From Echinococcus granulosus (lineage: Eukaryota; Platyhelminthes; Cestoda; Cyclophyllidea; Taeniidae), in contig NW_020170405.1 in assembly GCF_000524195.1 (NCBI RefSeq), positions 283,198 through 347,197 on the forward strand: 64,000 bases of DNA. The letters are read 5' to 3'. Both the position numbers and the translations under genes were made by a program. Shown here one piece after another: positions 23,834-37,494 of the stretch; position 1 is the first letter of the stretch; the number at the start of each line of letters is the position of its first letter. A model generated the notes under the pieces. It searched no databases and was not told where the DNA came from. It saw only the letters and a list, made by a program, of their open reading frames with translations.

Positions 23834-26800
23834 GCAAGTGCGTGTATGCATGCAACAAGTGCTGGGTGAAGTTGGTACTTGTCGGAGCGTCTTTATTTTT
23901 CTGAGTATAATGCATTTTCACCACTTGCTGTTATGTCAAATTTATATCAAATCCCGTGAAATAAAGATTCTTTGCGTGATTTATTACTTTATTTGCCAAT
24001 TTTAGTCGAGATGTGGTTTTACGGTGTCGCGTGACATACATTCGTTTGGCTGTGCGCGCCCTGACTCGTGATCGATGCCAGTTACCTGCTGGCGATAGCG
24101 TTGCGTTTGTTTTCTGTATCAGGTGCGGCAAGTCCGTGCGGGAACAACGTTTGCTCTTCGGTGTGTGTTTTTTAGCGTTGAGCTCTGGTCTTTCCGTTAA
24201 CCCAATTCACACCGCCGATACACTGCCTCGAAAATTAGGTATCCTAGGTCTGTCCACTCTTACTCCTTTTGCTGTTCCATGTGGCTACTGTGGCAGCATT
24301 GGTTCTTGCTGTCCTCCGTTTCGTCCGGTTTGCTGGCCCATAGCAGTCTGTTCGCTTCCAGTCATGTAAATAGTGGTAGTCGAATCTTTGATCCTTCATT
24401 CTGTTTCATTCAGCTGCTCTGGAGATCCCCATAATCTTGTTTTCGAACGATGCTGAGTTTGTTGCCAAGGTCTGAATGGACTTACCGGCATGGCTGAAAA
24501 CCTGAGTAACAAATTTGCACGAAATGGTGCACAAGTAGGGAAATCAAACAGCCGGTTCATTTGCCTAACCAGGATTCCGACATCTCCATTGCAGTGAGAA
24601 GTGATTGCGCCTTTTATAACGCTAGAATCTCAACCGCAACTGCTGCTTTTGCATCGACTTACTGTCAAAAGTGAACAAGAAAATCTACAAAAGCGAGGTG
24701 GCTTGAGATTACTAGTGTCAGCTTCAAGACGCTTGAGGCAATTCTTCCCCAACTAGTTTATTCCGAGGGGGCGGGAGGTTATTCAAATAGAAAATCCGCA
24801 AGTATCAAGCCGCTACGTAAACTATCTGCCTTGTTTTGTTGCTTGTGAGATGTGTCTTGGTGTTGAGCTAATATAGTCGAGTACCATGGAAGCGCAACTA
24901 TAGGAATAAATAAATGCACATTGTTTACGCGGGATCAGGCCTACTCGTCTGCCGTGTTGTACTTTTTGTATCACAGTAGTTTCGATGATGGAGAATGGTT
25001 ACTGGTAAGTTATAAGTAAAGGGGTTTATAAGACATTGAAGCGATCGGAATGCAAATCGAGTCGCTTATACGGCGACGAAAGAAGGAGCCGAAGTGTTAA
25101 TGCTTTACTTTATAGTCATTTAATTCCTCAGTTGAAATCGCATCCGCCCCCGCAACTTGAAAGAGAACTCAAAGATATTTAAACTATTTTTACAAATACA
25201 ATCTCACCAGTTTCCCGGAAAATACTAAGGTTGAAATCGCCTCACCGTTAAAATAAATTATGCCAAAAGTAAGAAATTTTATTCGCAATGGTTCTGCGCT
25301 TACATTTCCTTTACATTTATTTTTACTAATATGTTAAATTTTTTATTACTGTTAATATACTATAGTAAATTTGCCAATTTGTTTAACTACTTATTAATAA
25401 TAATATGCTTTGATGAAAAGAAACAAAATCCTCGTAAGTTAAAATAAATTTGCTTTAAGAAACTGTATTCATGCCACTCGACAAGACCCAATTCATATGT
25501 CTAAATGTTTCTTTTATTTTAACGAATAAATTGCAAGCAGTCCCTAAGGTCAACGGTACCGATTTCGACATTTGACCGTGCCCCCTGCCTTCTTGTTTTG
25601 TTTCTTGTTTTTGCCTTTAGAACCATTTTGAGATTCTTCTCTTCTTGAAGGCATCTTTGCAATCTAAATAAGGTCGTATTTAGTTGACGCGAATCTCATG
25701 TCCTAACTAGACTCAGTGATTTTTAATCGGCATGCCTGTCAGCGGTAATATAGTTGCGGAATCACGTGTGCATAATTTGGATGAGTTACAGGGAGTCAAC
25801 ACTGGGTAATCGTTCCTGCCACATTGTCTTTTTCTTTGTCACATGACATCTTTTTTCTGGGTTGGTTGGCGGTTTCCATTTCTTGAGCATTCTTCTAACA
25901 AGTTTGAGTCTGCGTTTACGCAGCCTAGTTAGGCCACACCCCTCTACCTTGGCAGCGCGCACATTCGAGAGTTCTACCAACTCCCGGCCTACAATTAAGG
26001 CCTATTTTTTGCCAGACGTTTGGTCTTATCGATGAGCTATAAGTAAATAGCATTTCATTGATCCTAATTTACCGAGAGATTGGCATAGAGTACTACTTAT
26101 AATCCACGGGTGATGTTACCCTGTAATGAGTTTGTCTTCCTATTAAGAAAAAAAACAAGAAGAGGTAGACTGGCTCATTTTGATTAGAAGTGAGATCGAT
26201 GATGCTTTAAGGTGGGTGTGGATGAGGTCGCGTACTCCATTAACAACTGAGGTTAAGCTGTCGTCAATCCTTTCGGCTTTACACACAGTTGACCCGGTCG
26301 GGTGCGTTGGTGAGTTAAGAAATTTTACATGTAGAAAATTGGTGGCACCTATAAGCATCCATGAGATATGATGCATCTGATGCAAAAATGCTTGCGTGGA
26401 TTAGACTAAGTAAGTGATTTTGGCGAGGCAAATGTGGCAGAGGTCCGATTTGAGCTCAGTGTTTGTTTTAGCTTAAAGTCAAGTTTTTCTTGCACTTGTC
26501 TATGGAGCATTACCTTATTTTCTTGACTCAATGCAAATAAGTTCTTTAGGTGACGTAAAAATGTTATTTCCACTTATTTAAGCAGGCATTTTAACCCTTA
26601 AATTGACGTACACACCCGAGGTTACTTAACAGTCAGTCTATTAGAACACTTTAGATGGGTTTGAAAAGTGACGAGTCAGTTCTAGTATCGGAAAGTGCAT
26701 CAATTTGAGTCTTCCGCCATTTCCATGCTCGAACATATCACATCCTAGGGTGCTTCAAATACAGGACTATCCAAACTCCGCTCAAGGTGACAACGATTGC

Positions 26801-28606
26801 AGGGGTTTCGACTTTCAGCTAAGAAAATGTGTTTAGCACCGCAAAGTGAAAGGCAGTGAATCGATGAATGGCATTTCACTGGATTAGTTAAGAATAAATC
26901 TTGTAGCAATTGATAAAGCCAGTAATCCTGATTGAATTTCAAAGAAGTCTATTCAGGGGCAGCAGGCGCAGTTGGACACCTTCAGTTGGGAAAAAATGTT
27001 TGAGTCCTATCTTTTATCTATCCATAAACACTGGCATGCGGTAAGAATAATACCTTAAACGATGGAAAATGGGTGATCCGAAGAAAGAGCCGCATGAAAT
27101 GGGAACATCACTATTATTCGTAATGAAGCTGACCAAATCAAATAGACTGGCTGTACAGTAGATGGCACATCTTCAACCCAAGTTCATATATTACTTTGAT
27201 GAATGGCTGTCGCGATTGAAGAAAGAAGATAAGTTCATTTGTAAACTGGACTTGTATACATCGGCCTTATAAATTCCTCGTTTTAATGGTCGGGAATAAA
27301 TGGCAAAATTGAACTGGCTACAAAAAAGTGGCAGTCATAATCCAAAACCACAGTGATAGTTCTGCTTAGTACATCAATTTTGGCTACAACTTTACGTCGT
27401 GAAATGGAGAACTGTGGGAGCCGAGTGGTTAGCAGCTCCCACTGTCTCAGTCACGATGGTGAATTGCGACTGTGGGTGGGATATTTCCTAATTAACCCCG
27501 AGAAAGTCGTCAAGATCCTCAATATTAGTAAAGTTGTTCCACTTGGGGGCATCTGCTTCTTGGATGTAAAAAATGCGTCTCGATTTAAATGCTTGAGGTG
27601 GTAAATTTTACACAACTCAACCTAAAAGCGTTTGTATGAAATCCGCCGCTTCAAACCAAAGTGAAGCAAAATATACGGATAGCCTTAGGTAAAGCAGATG
27701 CAATCGTGATGAGGCTTTTGAAGTTTGCCGAAGAATATCACAACTACTGATGCAACTTATTCTTGTAGCTGAGGTAGTGGTAACTGCTGCCTCCTGGCCT
27801 TTCATAGTTCTCCACTTCATCACGTAAAGTTTTGCACAAAATTCACTTCAATTCTGTAGCTAATTTAATTTTATTACCATTCGTTATTACTTAAGCAAAT
27901 AATCAAAACATTGCTGGATAAAACCATCAGTTTGCAATTGAAGCTGTTTCCTTCTTTATGACAGCTATCTGTGCTCTCGCGTCAAGCAGTCAATTCTTGC
28001 ACTACCGGAGGCACGCTGCATGGTTGCGCCTAGTCGGTTGCCACACCCATTGGGCACTTCTGACCGCAAAGTTCAAAGCATGTGATCCCACTAATATCAT
28101 CGTTTAAATACAGGCAAAGTTGCATTACAATAAGGCAATTCAACGGGCTCGCATGGGCATATATGCTTCCCTATGTACAATTTAACAACCACGATCTTTG
28201 CCACCTTCAAAACTCGGCACACCGCATTTCAATTTCGTATTTTTTTCAAAAAATTAGTGTCATAATCGAGATAATGGAGCTTCTTAAGGGTGGAATTAGG
28301 CAGATCATCCGGACGCTAAAACTTTTCTTTACCAATTTTAAAATGTAGACTTTCGTAAATGTTAAGGAGAGCAAAAATGAAGTTAAAAAATATCGATGGA
28401 GTTGCCTATAAAATTCATCACAATGGCATCCTTTCCAAACTGGACCGGAAAAAATCGAAAATCGCAACAAAGCTACTACGGCAGAAATGTTTAAAAAGAC
28501 TGGCAGGAGGGCAGAGGAATCGCAAAATACTTATATTTTCTTCGGGTTTCGAACGATGTAAAATAGAGTCAAATAAAAGGCATATCCTGACAGTTTCGTT
28601 TTCTGG
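23834..28606. other. Intergenic between Ran and CNT, no recognised gene
   Basis: Begins with the Ran 3' UTR. The rest contains short ORFs on both strands without recognisable homology, including an uninterrupted Cys/Leu-rich plus ORF at 24013-24369. A short segment ending in a GTAAGT donor near 25006 may be an untranslated exon, but no partner was found. Confidence 0.4.
23960..23965 (+). terminator. Poly(A) signal of Ran
   Basis: AATAAA about 130 bp after the Ran stop codon, the first canonical signal downstream. Confidence 0.6.
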
Positions 28607-31600
28607 TCACACACCTTCGTAGAAGAGACCTACAATGGGAGACGAATGTTGTAATTTTACTTAAAGATGGGAATTCCATCAAAAATGACACTAATGTTAG
28701 TCTTCATGCTTCAGGAATTGTGGTTCCTGGTTCTTAATAGTGTCCTGGGCAATTTTGACAGCGGGTGACCAGAAGGGGAGGAATTGAAGTCGGAATTGGC
28801 GTGGGTAGGCTTCAACTACTGGCTAAAACCACGGACTAAGGCATCTGCCTACGAATGACTGTATCATGGCAATGGCATAGTGTGACGTGGTACGATGGGT
28901 TATGGGATGGTATGGCGTGGAATGATTGGGTGGAAGTGAGGGCAAAGGATGCGATGAGTGAAGACGTAACTTACCCGCAAAACAGCCAGTGAGGAAGCAA
29001 GCAATAGTACCGCCGACCATGCCCGCAAGCACCATCCTGGAGAGATCCTGTCGTCGGTGTGGCAGCATCGACACCATTGCGCCCAGCATGATACCGATGG
29101 AGCCGATGTTGGCGAAGCCGCACAACGCATACGTGGCTATCACCTCTGCGCGGTCCGTCTGTAGATAAGATATTCTGTAGATTAACAATTAGGCATATTG
29201 CATCAAAAAGACATTAGTAGAAAATCCTCCTAAGTTAGATTTATTTTACCCTTCCCCTCTCCCACCCCTAAGTCTTCTATGGACAGGCATGCAAAAACCT
29301 CGGCATCTGATGCACGTTCTTTAACATTGTGACCAGCTCTGGCACTTTTGATTACTTAAAGAATGTTCACTATTCAACTGCCACATATCCTAGTCATTGT
29401 ATACCAAGGTGTTCAGTGAAGGATGGATTTGTGAAGATGAGATCAGCACATGTAATGTGAATCAGGCCTACGTGAAGAATTCCATAATCGAAGATGTATC
29501 TTTCGCCCTTGGTGTCGACGAAAATCCAGGAGCCATTATTTAAAACTTGTGTTGTTGAGTTGCCCCCAGAAGAGTTTCTGTAGATTGCGGAGTCCTTGAT
29601 GAGAGCGCCGAGACGCTGGAATGCGACGAATTCATTCAACATGGTCTTGACACCAATGAGTTCTGCGATCTTGAGGCAGTCCACTGAAGGCACTCCCATA
29701 GTAAATGCGATAGGCCAGAGAAGGTAGGAGAAGACAACCTGGAAGGAAAAAAAAGGATGTGGAGGGGACTTGGGTGCCAGGGGGTGAAACAAGAGCAATG
29801 GGAGGAAATAGAGGCACTAACCTCAAATGTGAGATCTTGTGTCATGCAGGCACGGTAGCCAAGCCAGGTGAGTGTTTTATTGAAGAAGTCGTAAATACTG
29901 AGGAAGGCAATTAGGTTGGCTGCGATACCAGCAACAATCGGTATCGAGTCCATAGCACCGACCATAGCTGCTTCGAGAACGTTGTTGTAGGGACTCTTTA
30001 CCTGCTCACAGGCCGCCAACTCCGCCAGTGGTGCACGTTTTGTCTCAGGATAGATGACTTTGGCTATGGCCAGTGCTGCAGGCGCTGACATGACACACGC
30101 GATCAGCAGGTGGTTAGCCGGTACCTGTGATTTTGTGAATGTGAAGGAAGATATGAGCAGATTTTTATTGACTTCGCGGTGCTTTAGGCATTTGACCAAG
30201 CAATCAGCTAACTTACACCGAAACTTATGTAGGCTGCCAATACAGAGCCCGCGACGGAGGCAAAACCATTAACGATGATGGCATTCAACTCGGAGTTGGT
30301 CATCATATGCATGTAAGGTCGAGTGATGAGCGGTGACTCAGTCTGCAGGAAGGTAACATTAAAGCGAATCAAAAAGTGTTTCATCAGTATAAACGAATAA
30401 AACCCCCTTTTTATTGTTTCTAAGGTGGCAATCAAACTGATGTAAGAAATCTACCAGCTGATTCTAGGTGGTGCAGCTCAACGCCAGGAGGCGACTCACC
30501 ATGGAGACGAAGATGTTAGCGACAGCATTGAGGGTCTCGGGACCCGTGGTGCCGAGGACTTTGGTGGCCACCACTGAGGGCTTGTCGATTAGAATGCTGA
30601 TGATGCCGAGATGAAAGGCCACCGAGATGAATGACGAGAAGAATATCACAACGGGTAACACCTACGGAGTCATTGCGAGAGGGCTTCGATTAATGGCTGA
30701 ATTAGGTAGTGAAGAGATAGTAGAGGTGGGTGTGTGCAACAAGACTCACGTTGAAAGCAAAGAAGGTGAGGTCACCAAATACAAAAGACGAGCCAGCTGT
30801 ACTGTGGGATAGAAATTCAGACATTCGATCACCCAAGAATTGAAAGACTACATATCCAGGACGTGTTTGGAGTGTCAACACAGCAAAAACTAACTGGACG
30901 AAGATGCCTCCAATAACTGGCTGCCAGTTAATCTGTTGGTGAAAAAAAGAATAGATGGAGATGTATTTCACTTTCAAGCCACTGCCATATAACAAGCTAT
31001 GTAAATGCAATGTGTAGATGTATGCCTTCACACAATTCAGCGTACCTTGCCTGGATGCTTTGAGATTGCAATAGCAATGAGCAAAAGCACAACGATTCCG
31101 GAGAGCGAGATCAAATTTTGCACGCTTTTGAGAATGACGAAGAAGATGAGGCAAATAATGGTGAAGATACCCATGAGAGCCAAGACCACACTAAAAGGGT
31201 GATGTATAAAGAGAGTTTAACGTGTGGTGTGGTGCGGTGAGATGGGGTGAAGTAAGGTGAACGCTGAATGTTGGGTGGCGGCAGTTAGTGCATGAACGCT
31301 GAATATGATGGAGGCTTACATCTTCGTAGCAAGCTTCTTCTTCTTCTTCTGGGTTTTCTCGTTGGGGTCAATTTTGTCCCACATGGATTGCCAGCGGTTG
31401 TGGATACTATCCTTGAAATTTGTCCAGCCTTCAGAGATCTTGTCACCTAGGACGCCGAAGGGTGTGAAGCAACCACCGACCAATCGGCCAAGTCGGCTGA
31501 GTCGATGGCAGATTTTGACGAGTATAACTAACCACACTATCGCCGAGAGCCACACCAATCGAATATCATCCTCCGTAGCAAGCTTGTTGCAGACGATACA

Positions 31601-32054
31601 GTAGGCGACATAGGCAATATCGATAAGCATGAGGAAGATCAGGCCACAGAGACCGCCGATACCATCACAACACACCGGTTCGACATCCTCTGCTATGGGC
31701 TTCTTTTTGCAGACAAATTTACGACCATTAGAATACCATTGCAGCAAAATGTTAAGGCCGCGTGGCTGCCTCTTTGGTTTGTTGGGAAAGTCGTCGCCAA
31801 CCCACTCCGTCATCGGCTTGTCTGGCGGCTTCTCTAGGCTTTCTTCATAGTCAGAATCGGAGGAGTCGGAGAATGCAGAACCCTCAGAGTCTGAGACCTA
31901 TGAGAACAGCATCGAGAATATGTTATTCTGGAGGTGTTGAGGAACAAGAATATGATGGTTTGTCTGTGTGTATGCACCACCAAATTTATGCGACCGCATT
32001 TACCTCTTTCTCATAGCCAACTTCAATGTCATCGTCTGTCTTTTTTGGCGACAT
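28607..32054 (-). CDS. SLC28A: Concentrative nucleoside transporter (SLC28/CNT), copy 1
   Basis: Cation-coupled nucleoside importer of the plasma membrane. Ten minus-strand exons: 32004-32054, 31320-31897, 31046-31190, 30750-30932, 30500-30661, 30217-30342, 29822-30124, 29472-29738, 28975-29158 and 28607-28629. All phases agree; the sum is 2022 bp, or 673 aa, near human CNT3 (691). Key family motifs are in order: FQFLG, TAGSSFVFGD, LPVVIFF, TTGPETLNAVANIFVSM and TESPLITRPY (substrate and cation site), NLIAFLSIYDFFN, LNEFVAFQRL, YALCGFANIGSIGI. The N-terminus is hydrophilic with an acidic Ser-rich patch before the first membrane segments. The 23-bp last exon (LFYEGV-stop) is the least certain. 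Parasitic flatworms depend on purine salvage, which fits such a carrier; substrate preference cannot be read from the sequence. Confidence 0.95.
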
Positions 32055-33061
32055 TTTGGCACTGTCGTATAGAGAGGACAGAGTCAGTGTGCTTTTTATG
32101 CTCAAAGCGTACCAATGAGCTAGGTGATACGCTGGATTGTTTTCTGAGTTTTGTGTTAGCGTTGTAGTGCGCAATTGAATCGATGGGTGTAGGTGGTTGA
32201 ATGGGTCATTGTGCTTTTCGTAAGAGTTCATTAGGCCCACGCCCTTACATCGCAAATCTTGCCAGACACGCGCCATTAATTCTGTCTTCCATTCCTGCGT
32301 TTTCTTTGTATTAACTTGGCAAAACCTCCTATTTATTGAGAAATTTACCTTGAGGTTTACCTTGCCGCCTATTGTATACAACGTCTGTATTAGGTATACG
32401 ACTCCTTCGGTGATGATATTTTGCCTATTAGTTTCTTAATTTTTATTTACCTAATGACTTTTGTCCATGCATAAACTTCCAGTGCCATCTTTTGTTGGTC
32501 TTATCGATGCTGCAGTCTTCATAGTTCCATGACAGGTAAGTTACTTCAAAATCTCGTTAAATAAAGACTCTAAACTACTCTTGGGCCAGAAATGCAAAAA
32601 AATAACCACATCATGGGCATAAAATTGAGATTGCTTTGATATTTTTCTTATGGGATATTCTCACACAAGGCGATCACGCGCCTCTGTACCTCACCGACAG
32701 TGACTATCTCCCTAGTTGGAGATTTGTGAAAAGAGATGGCTGCCTGAAAGGTGTATGGCTTTTTGTGCGTTTTCAAGCATTGTTTTGGCATAAACTTAAA
32801 AGCGGAAACACATAACTGCCGTGAGGATCATTTGGGTGTAACTCAATCACGTGCTCCCTTGCAGGGTACTTAGCACAGATCCACCTCTTTCCACCCACAT
32901 TTTGACGATTCAGCCTTAAAAGCACTTTTCTTAAAGCACTGCTTTCCTGCTTTTTAACTAGTCTTTGAAATGTCACAACCTGTATTTAATATGGATCGAC
33001 CATGGTCAACAAAAAAGTGTTTAAATAAACCCCTCATAATTGAGAATTCGTACTCATCTGC
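32055..33061. other. Spacer between the tandem CNT copies
   Basis: About 1 kb without a recognised gene. On the plus strand a GTAAGT donor at about 32539 has no identified partner. A likely trans-splice acceptor for copy 1 (ACGACAG, AG seven bases before its ATG) lies at its left edge. Confidence 0.4.
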
Positions 33062-36000
33062 TAAATTTCACCGGCTATATTGCCGCCGATCATCCCGCCG
33101 ACGAGCATACTTGTCAAGTCGGCTCGCCGCTGGGGAAGAATGGTGACCAGGACGCCGAGGAGGATACCAATGGATCCGATGTTTGCAAAGCCGCAAAGAG
33201 CGTAGGTGCCTAGTACTTTAGCTTTCTCAGTCTGCAAACGGACGATGTGAGTGTGAGTAAGCCTAGCTCCTAAATATCTCATCCTCTATCTGACGACTAT
33301 CCACATTCACTATCACTGTTAGCGCAATAACTACAATAATGTGTTTTAACTTGGTGGAGAAATGCACCTCCTTTGTGAGCCAAGTGAGACCGGATTGCTC
33401 TGAGACAATGATTCAAAGAATTTGGATTGACCAACTAAAAGCCACATAAAGTTCCTTCTAAGTGGAATCGGTGCTGTGATTATTTCCTCCCCACATTTAG
33501 GATGACACAAAAATCGTCTTTTAGAAAGTTGGCCCATTTGGTTGCTCCTATCTTTACCCATTTTTCGTTGTGCAATGTATGATTTTATACTGTATGATAA
33601 TATTTTATAAATCGACAGCTGACTAAAGTCAAATAACTCTTCCGATTTCAAGATAACCGCATTTGGTGAACTTGGATGGGTTTAGCCGCAGTTCAATGCG
33701 AATTACCGGCATCGTGGATTGCTATAACGAAACCTGCTTTTCTCCGACATCAGAAAAGTTCAGTTTAACAATTTTACTCACTTTTTATTTTGCAGTGTTA
33801 AGAATGTTTTCTTAGCTGAAATGCAAAACTCCTATCGTCTCTGTCAAACTCTAATGGGCCTCAATTCGAAACACCCTAAAATGTGGTATTTTCGGGCATT
33901 ACATAATGACAGAAGATACAAACTGACCTAAGATTTTGGAGGCTACTGCTTATTTGTGCAGCTTGTGATGTAACTTTCCGATGCCGGAGTCATCTCTTAA
34001 AAATGATCTTGCTGACGAACAGAGCACCGTATTTTGCAGTTACGTTTGTTCCGTTTTTAAGAGTGAAACCCCAATCACCATTTGGGAGGAAGCTGATGTT
34101 CATGCTCGTAACTCGGTCTTTGAGTAGTTTCATGTTTTGTATTATCACCCTTACATAGAATAAAAACTTGTTGATCTCAAGCTATCATATAATACGTGCT
34201 TCATGATTAATCAGCTTCGCAGAAGCACACTGTTTGATGGCTTTGTGAGGTAACAGGTGATGCTGTTTTGTAGGATTTTATCAACCTCAAATCATTAAGA
34301 AAGGCGCAATTTACAGAGCCGTTGATGGCTTGCAAATTCGTTCAGGAATACCTTCACACCGATTAATTTTAGCCACTTTCAGGGCGTCTACCATAGGAAC
34401 TCCCATGGTGATCACAATGGGCCACAGAACATAGGAGAATATGACCTATTCAAAGAAAATATTAAATAACTTATAATAATGCGCCTCTTCTTCGAAGAAT
34501 GCTACCTTTAAACAATCCAACAGTAATTTGAAAAGGCCAATTTTTAACAAGAACTTGGAACCCTACGCAAATTACACATCATTGCTAACATTTCCTCCTT
34601 CTCACAGCAGCTTTGGAAACAACTTTTATCGTGTAGACTAGCAGAATGACAATTATTTGCTACTCTTATCACAATATTTAAAACCAGCTCATTTCAAAGG
34701 TTAGATCAAACTCCAGACAACCACACTTTCCCAGCCAAATAAGAATCCTATTAAAGAAGTTGTAGATACTGAGGAAGGCAATCAAATTTGCCGTGATCCC
34801 CGCACAAATCGGGACCGCCTCCATGGCATTAACCATTGCAGCTTCAAGCACACTGTTGTAAGGGCTGAAGGGAGGACAAATAGAAAGCACAGTTTAATGC
34901 CATCAAAAGAGTAAGACAACTGAATGTCTGGAACACCACCTCTTCAACTTGAGGCTAAATTCTGAACTGGCTACAGGCGAAATTTTTGTCTCAGGATATA
35001 TAATTTTGGAGACGGCAAGGGCAGCAGGAGCAGATATGATACAAGCAATCAGGAGGTGGTTTGGCGGAACCTAAAGGGTTAAAAGTCGTTGCTTTGAAAG
35101 TATCTGTTGAACAGGAAAGATTTGGGAGTGGAGGCGCTTCTTTTTACCTACCCCAGAGCTAATAAATGCGGCTAGGACGGGGCCTGCAATTGAGGTGAAT
35201 CCGTTGAAAATCATTGCATGAAGCTCGGAGTTGGTAGACATGGCTGAGTACGACCGTGTAATCAGTGGAGCTTCTGTCTAAAAGGGTAAATTCCGTTTAC
35301 TTTAGTTTCAAAAACCACAAATTAGTAAGTCAGAATTTTTCTTAAAATTAGTAGCTGGTTTTAAGTGGAGTTGGCTTTTAAGCAATCAGTTTTTTTAATG
35401 AGTGTTTTTGCCATCCTGCACAAAGTTATTTACAGTAGTTGTATTTATTTACCACTGAAAAGAAAGTATTTGCGATGGCATTGAAAGTCTCTGGACCTGT
35501 CGTTTTAAGTAACTTACCCGCAAAGCTAAATGGTTTGTCGATTATGAGTTGGATAATACCCAGGCTAAAGCGGATGGACATGAAGGCGGAGAAGAATATA
35601 ATCACTGGGAGGACACAAAAGAAATTTGCATTATATTGAAATTTCAAATGAGGCGAACTGCGTAACTTTGTCGTTAAGGTACTCACAGAGAAGGCGAAAC
35701 AGTCCGATGCACCAAACACAAATCGAGACCCAGCCAGACTGTTTTCGAGAAATTCTGCCATTCGCTTCCCGAGGAAGTCAAATGTAACATAACCTGCGTG
35801 CGTTTTGAGTGTGAGAAAGGCAACTAGCAGTTGGAGGAAGAAGCAATTGAGAACCGGTTGCCAGTTTATCTGGGAGTGCATATGCACCCAAGTGTCAAAA
35901 CTGCTTACCTTGTCATTTTGACATCAGTATAAGCTCCTACACAAACAAACAAAAATGCTAGAAATTCAAGACTAAATACACCTTCCAAAAATCGAAATTT

Positions 36001-37128
36001 GCTCGAAAAATATCCTTATACCCAAAATGCTGACTATCATCTGAATTTCATTGTGACTAACTTCACCAACGCAAGCGACAAGGTTAAATTAATGTCAAAT
36101 CTGACAATGAGAGTTAGTGGCCTTTGTGAGCAGATAGTAAAGTCAAGTAGCGATTTTTTTCACTGGAAAATGTAAAATTCAAATGGTCCAGATCAAAGGT
36201 TATCCTTACTTTATCAAGAAACTTTGAGAGAGCGATGGATATGAGAAGAAGAAGGCTGATTCCTGAGAGAGAGGTTAAGTTTACCACGTTGACCATTATA
36301 ACGTAGTAAGTTGTGCAGGAAGCAGTGAAGCCCAGCATAATTGCTGCCATGATTCTACGAAGACAAATCGTGCAGTAATGTCTAGGCCTACAAACTTTAA
36401 TTCATAAAAAAAAAACGATAAAATCTGACCGCTTGACCCAATTTCAAAGATGCGTTTTATGCACTGACAGGTAACCATCCAGTTATACGGCTGTTCAACG
36501 CATCCACAAAAACATATATGATGCATTAAGCACTTACGTGTTTATAACCAGGTTTTTTTCGCCTCTTAGTTTCCGCCTCATTACTAGGAAAATGTTTCCA
36601 AGTGGCTCTTTAAGGAGCCGTTAGGATGCGAATAAGATCATTAAAGAGAAAGTGATAAAACGGCGCCATCGGAGCAAATACCGTCCAACACCCTCCCTTC
36701 GAGCGTGCCAAAAGGACCAGCCTGCGCACTATCTTACCGAGAACCACGAACCAGAAAATGACCGACAGCCAGAGAAGGTGCACATCCCTGCCCCTGTCCA
36801 GACCTTTACAGAGGCAAGCGTAGATAACGTAGGCTATATCGACAAGTAGGAGGAAGAGAAAACCGAGGAGGCCCACGACACCGTCACAGCATATTGGTTC
36901 GGTGTCGTCTGCAAAGGGGCGCTTCTTAAAGAGAGCCTTTTGGGCGTCAGCGTAGAGCCCCAGCACCTTGTTTACACCCCTTCTCCCTCCATCAGGTTTG
37001 TTAGGGAAGTCATCCTCAATCCAGGAAGTGAAAGGCTTCTCCGAATATCTGAACTCTTTGTAACCATCGCTTGGTTCATTATTTGTTAGAGTAAAAGTTA
37101 TGTCGCTCTTCTCTGCTTCATTGAGTTT
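33062..37128 (-). pseudogene. Concentrative nucleoside transporter (SLC28/CNT), copy 2, degraded
   Basis: Tandem paralogue of the neighbouring CNT gene, same strand. Exons: 36682-37128, 36538-36605, 36210-36354, 35687-35869, 35453-35614, 35152-35277, 34940-35070, 34693-34864, about 34312-34445, and 33072-33231. Lengths of 145, 183, 162 and 126 bp equal those of copy 1, and 131+172 equals its 303-bp exon. The pore motifs TTGPETFNAIANTFF, TEAPLITRSY, NLIAFLSIYNFFN and YALCGFANIGSIGI are kept. Two introns (36606-36681 and 34865-34939) are absent from copy 1. Lesions: the exon at 35614 lacks AG at the homologous acceptor, the donor after 34693 reads AT instead of GT, an extra A near 34366-34370 shifts the frame, the rest of that exon is missing, and the 33-kb exon is eight codons shorter. 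No terminal exon or start Met was found. Sequence errors could explain part of this. Confidence 0.8.
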
Positions 37129-37494
37129 CTAAAGGCAGTATCAGAACACTATTTTATTGACTTAAAGAAACAACAAGAGTAGGAAGAAATCACAAGGAAT
37201 ATATATCGAAATACAGTTTTTTTCTGCTTTTTGCCGTGCTATGTTAAAACAACTGAATTAACACTTAAATAAGAACACACCATCGGTTTTTGATCTTAAT
37301 TTCTAGACTTAACCTAACTCGAAGGGAGGCTCATAAATACTTGTAGGCTTTGTCACTCTGACCACGGGGTAGACTTTGAGTATCAGATTTAACAAGACAG
37401 GATATGAATAAATAAAGTGCAACTCATTAGTGATTGGCGTCTGTCGTGGGGCAGATTACAATGAAGAACTCAATGGGGGATTTTATGATTGCTG

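Noticed and set aside
24013..24369. 118-aa plus ORF downstream of Ran
   Set aside because: It is Cys/Leu rich without recognisable domain, lies after the Ran poly(A) signal and has no splice partner; likely fortuitous.
28900..31604. Other-frame ORFs across the CNT genes on both strands
   Set aside because: They overlap confirmed CNT exons in other frames or read through introns, and show no homology.
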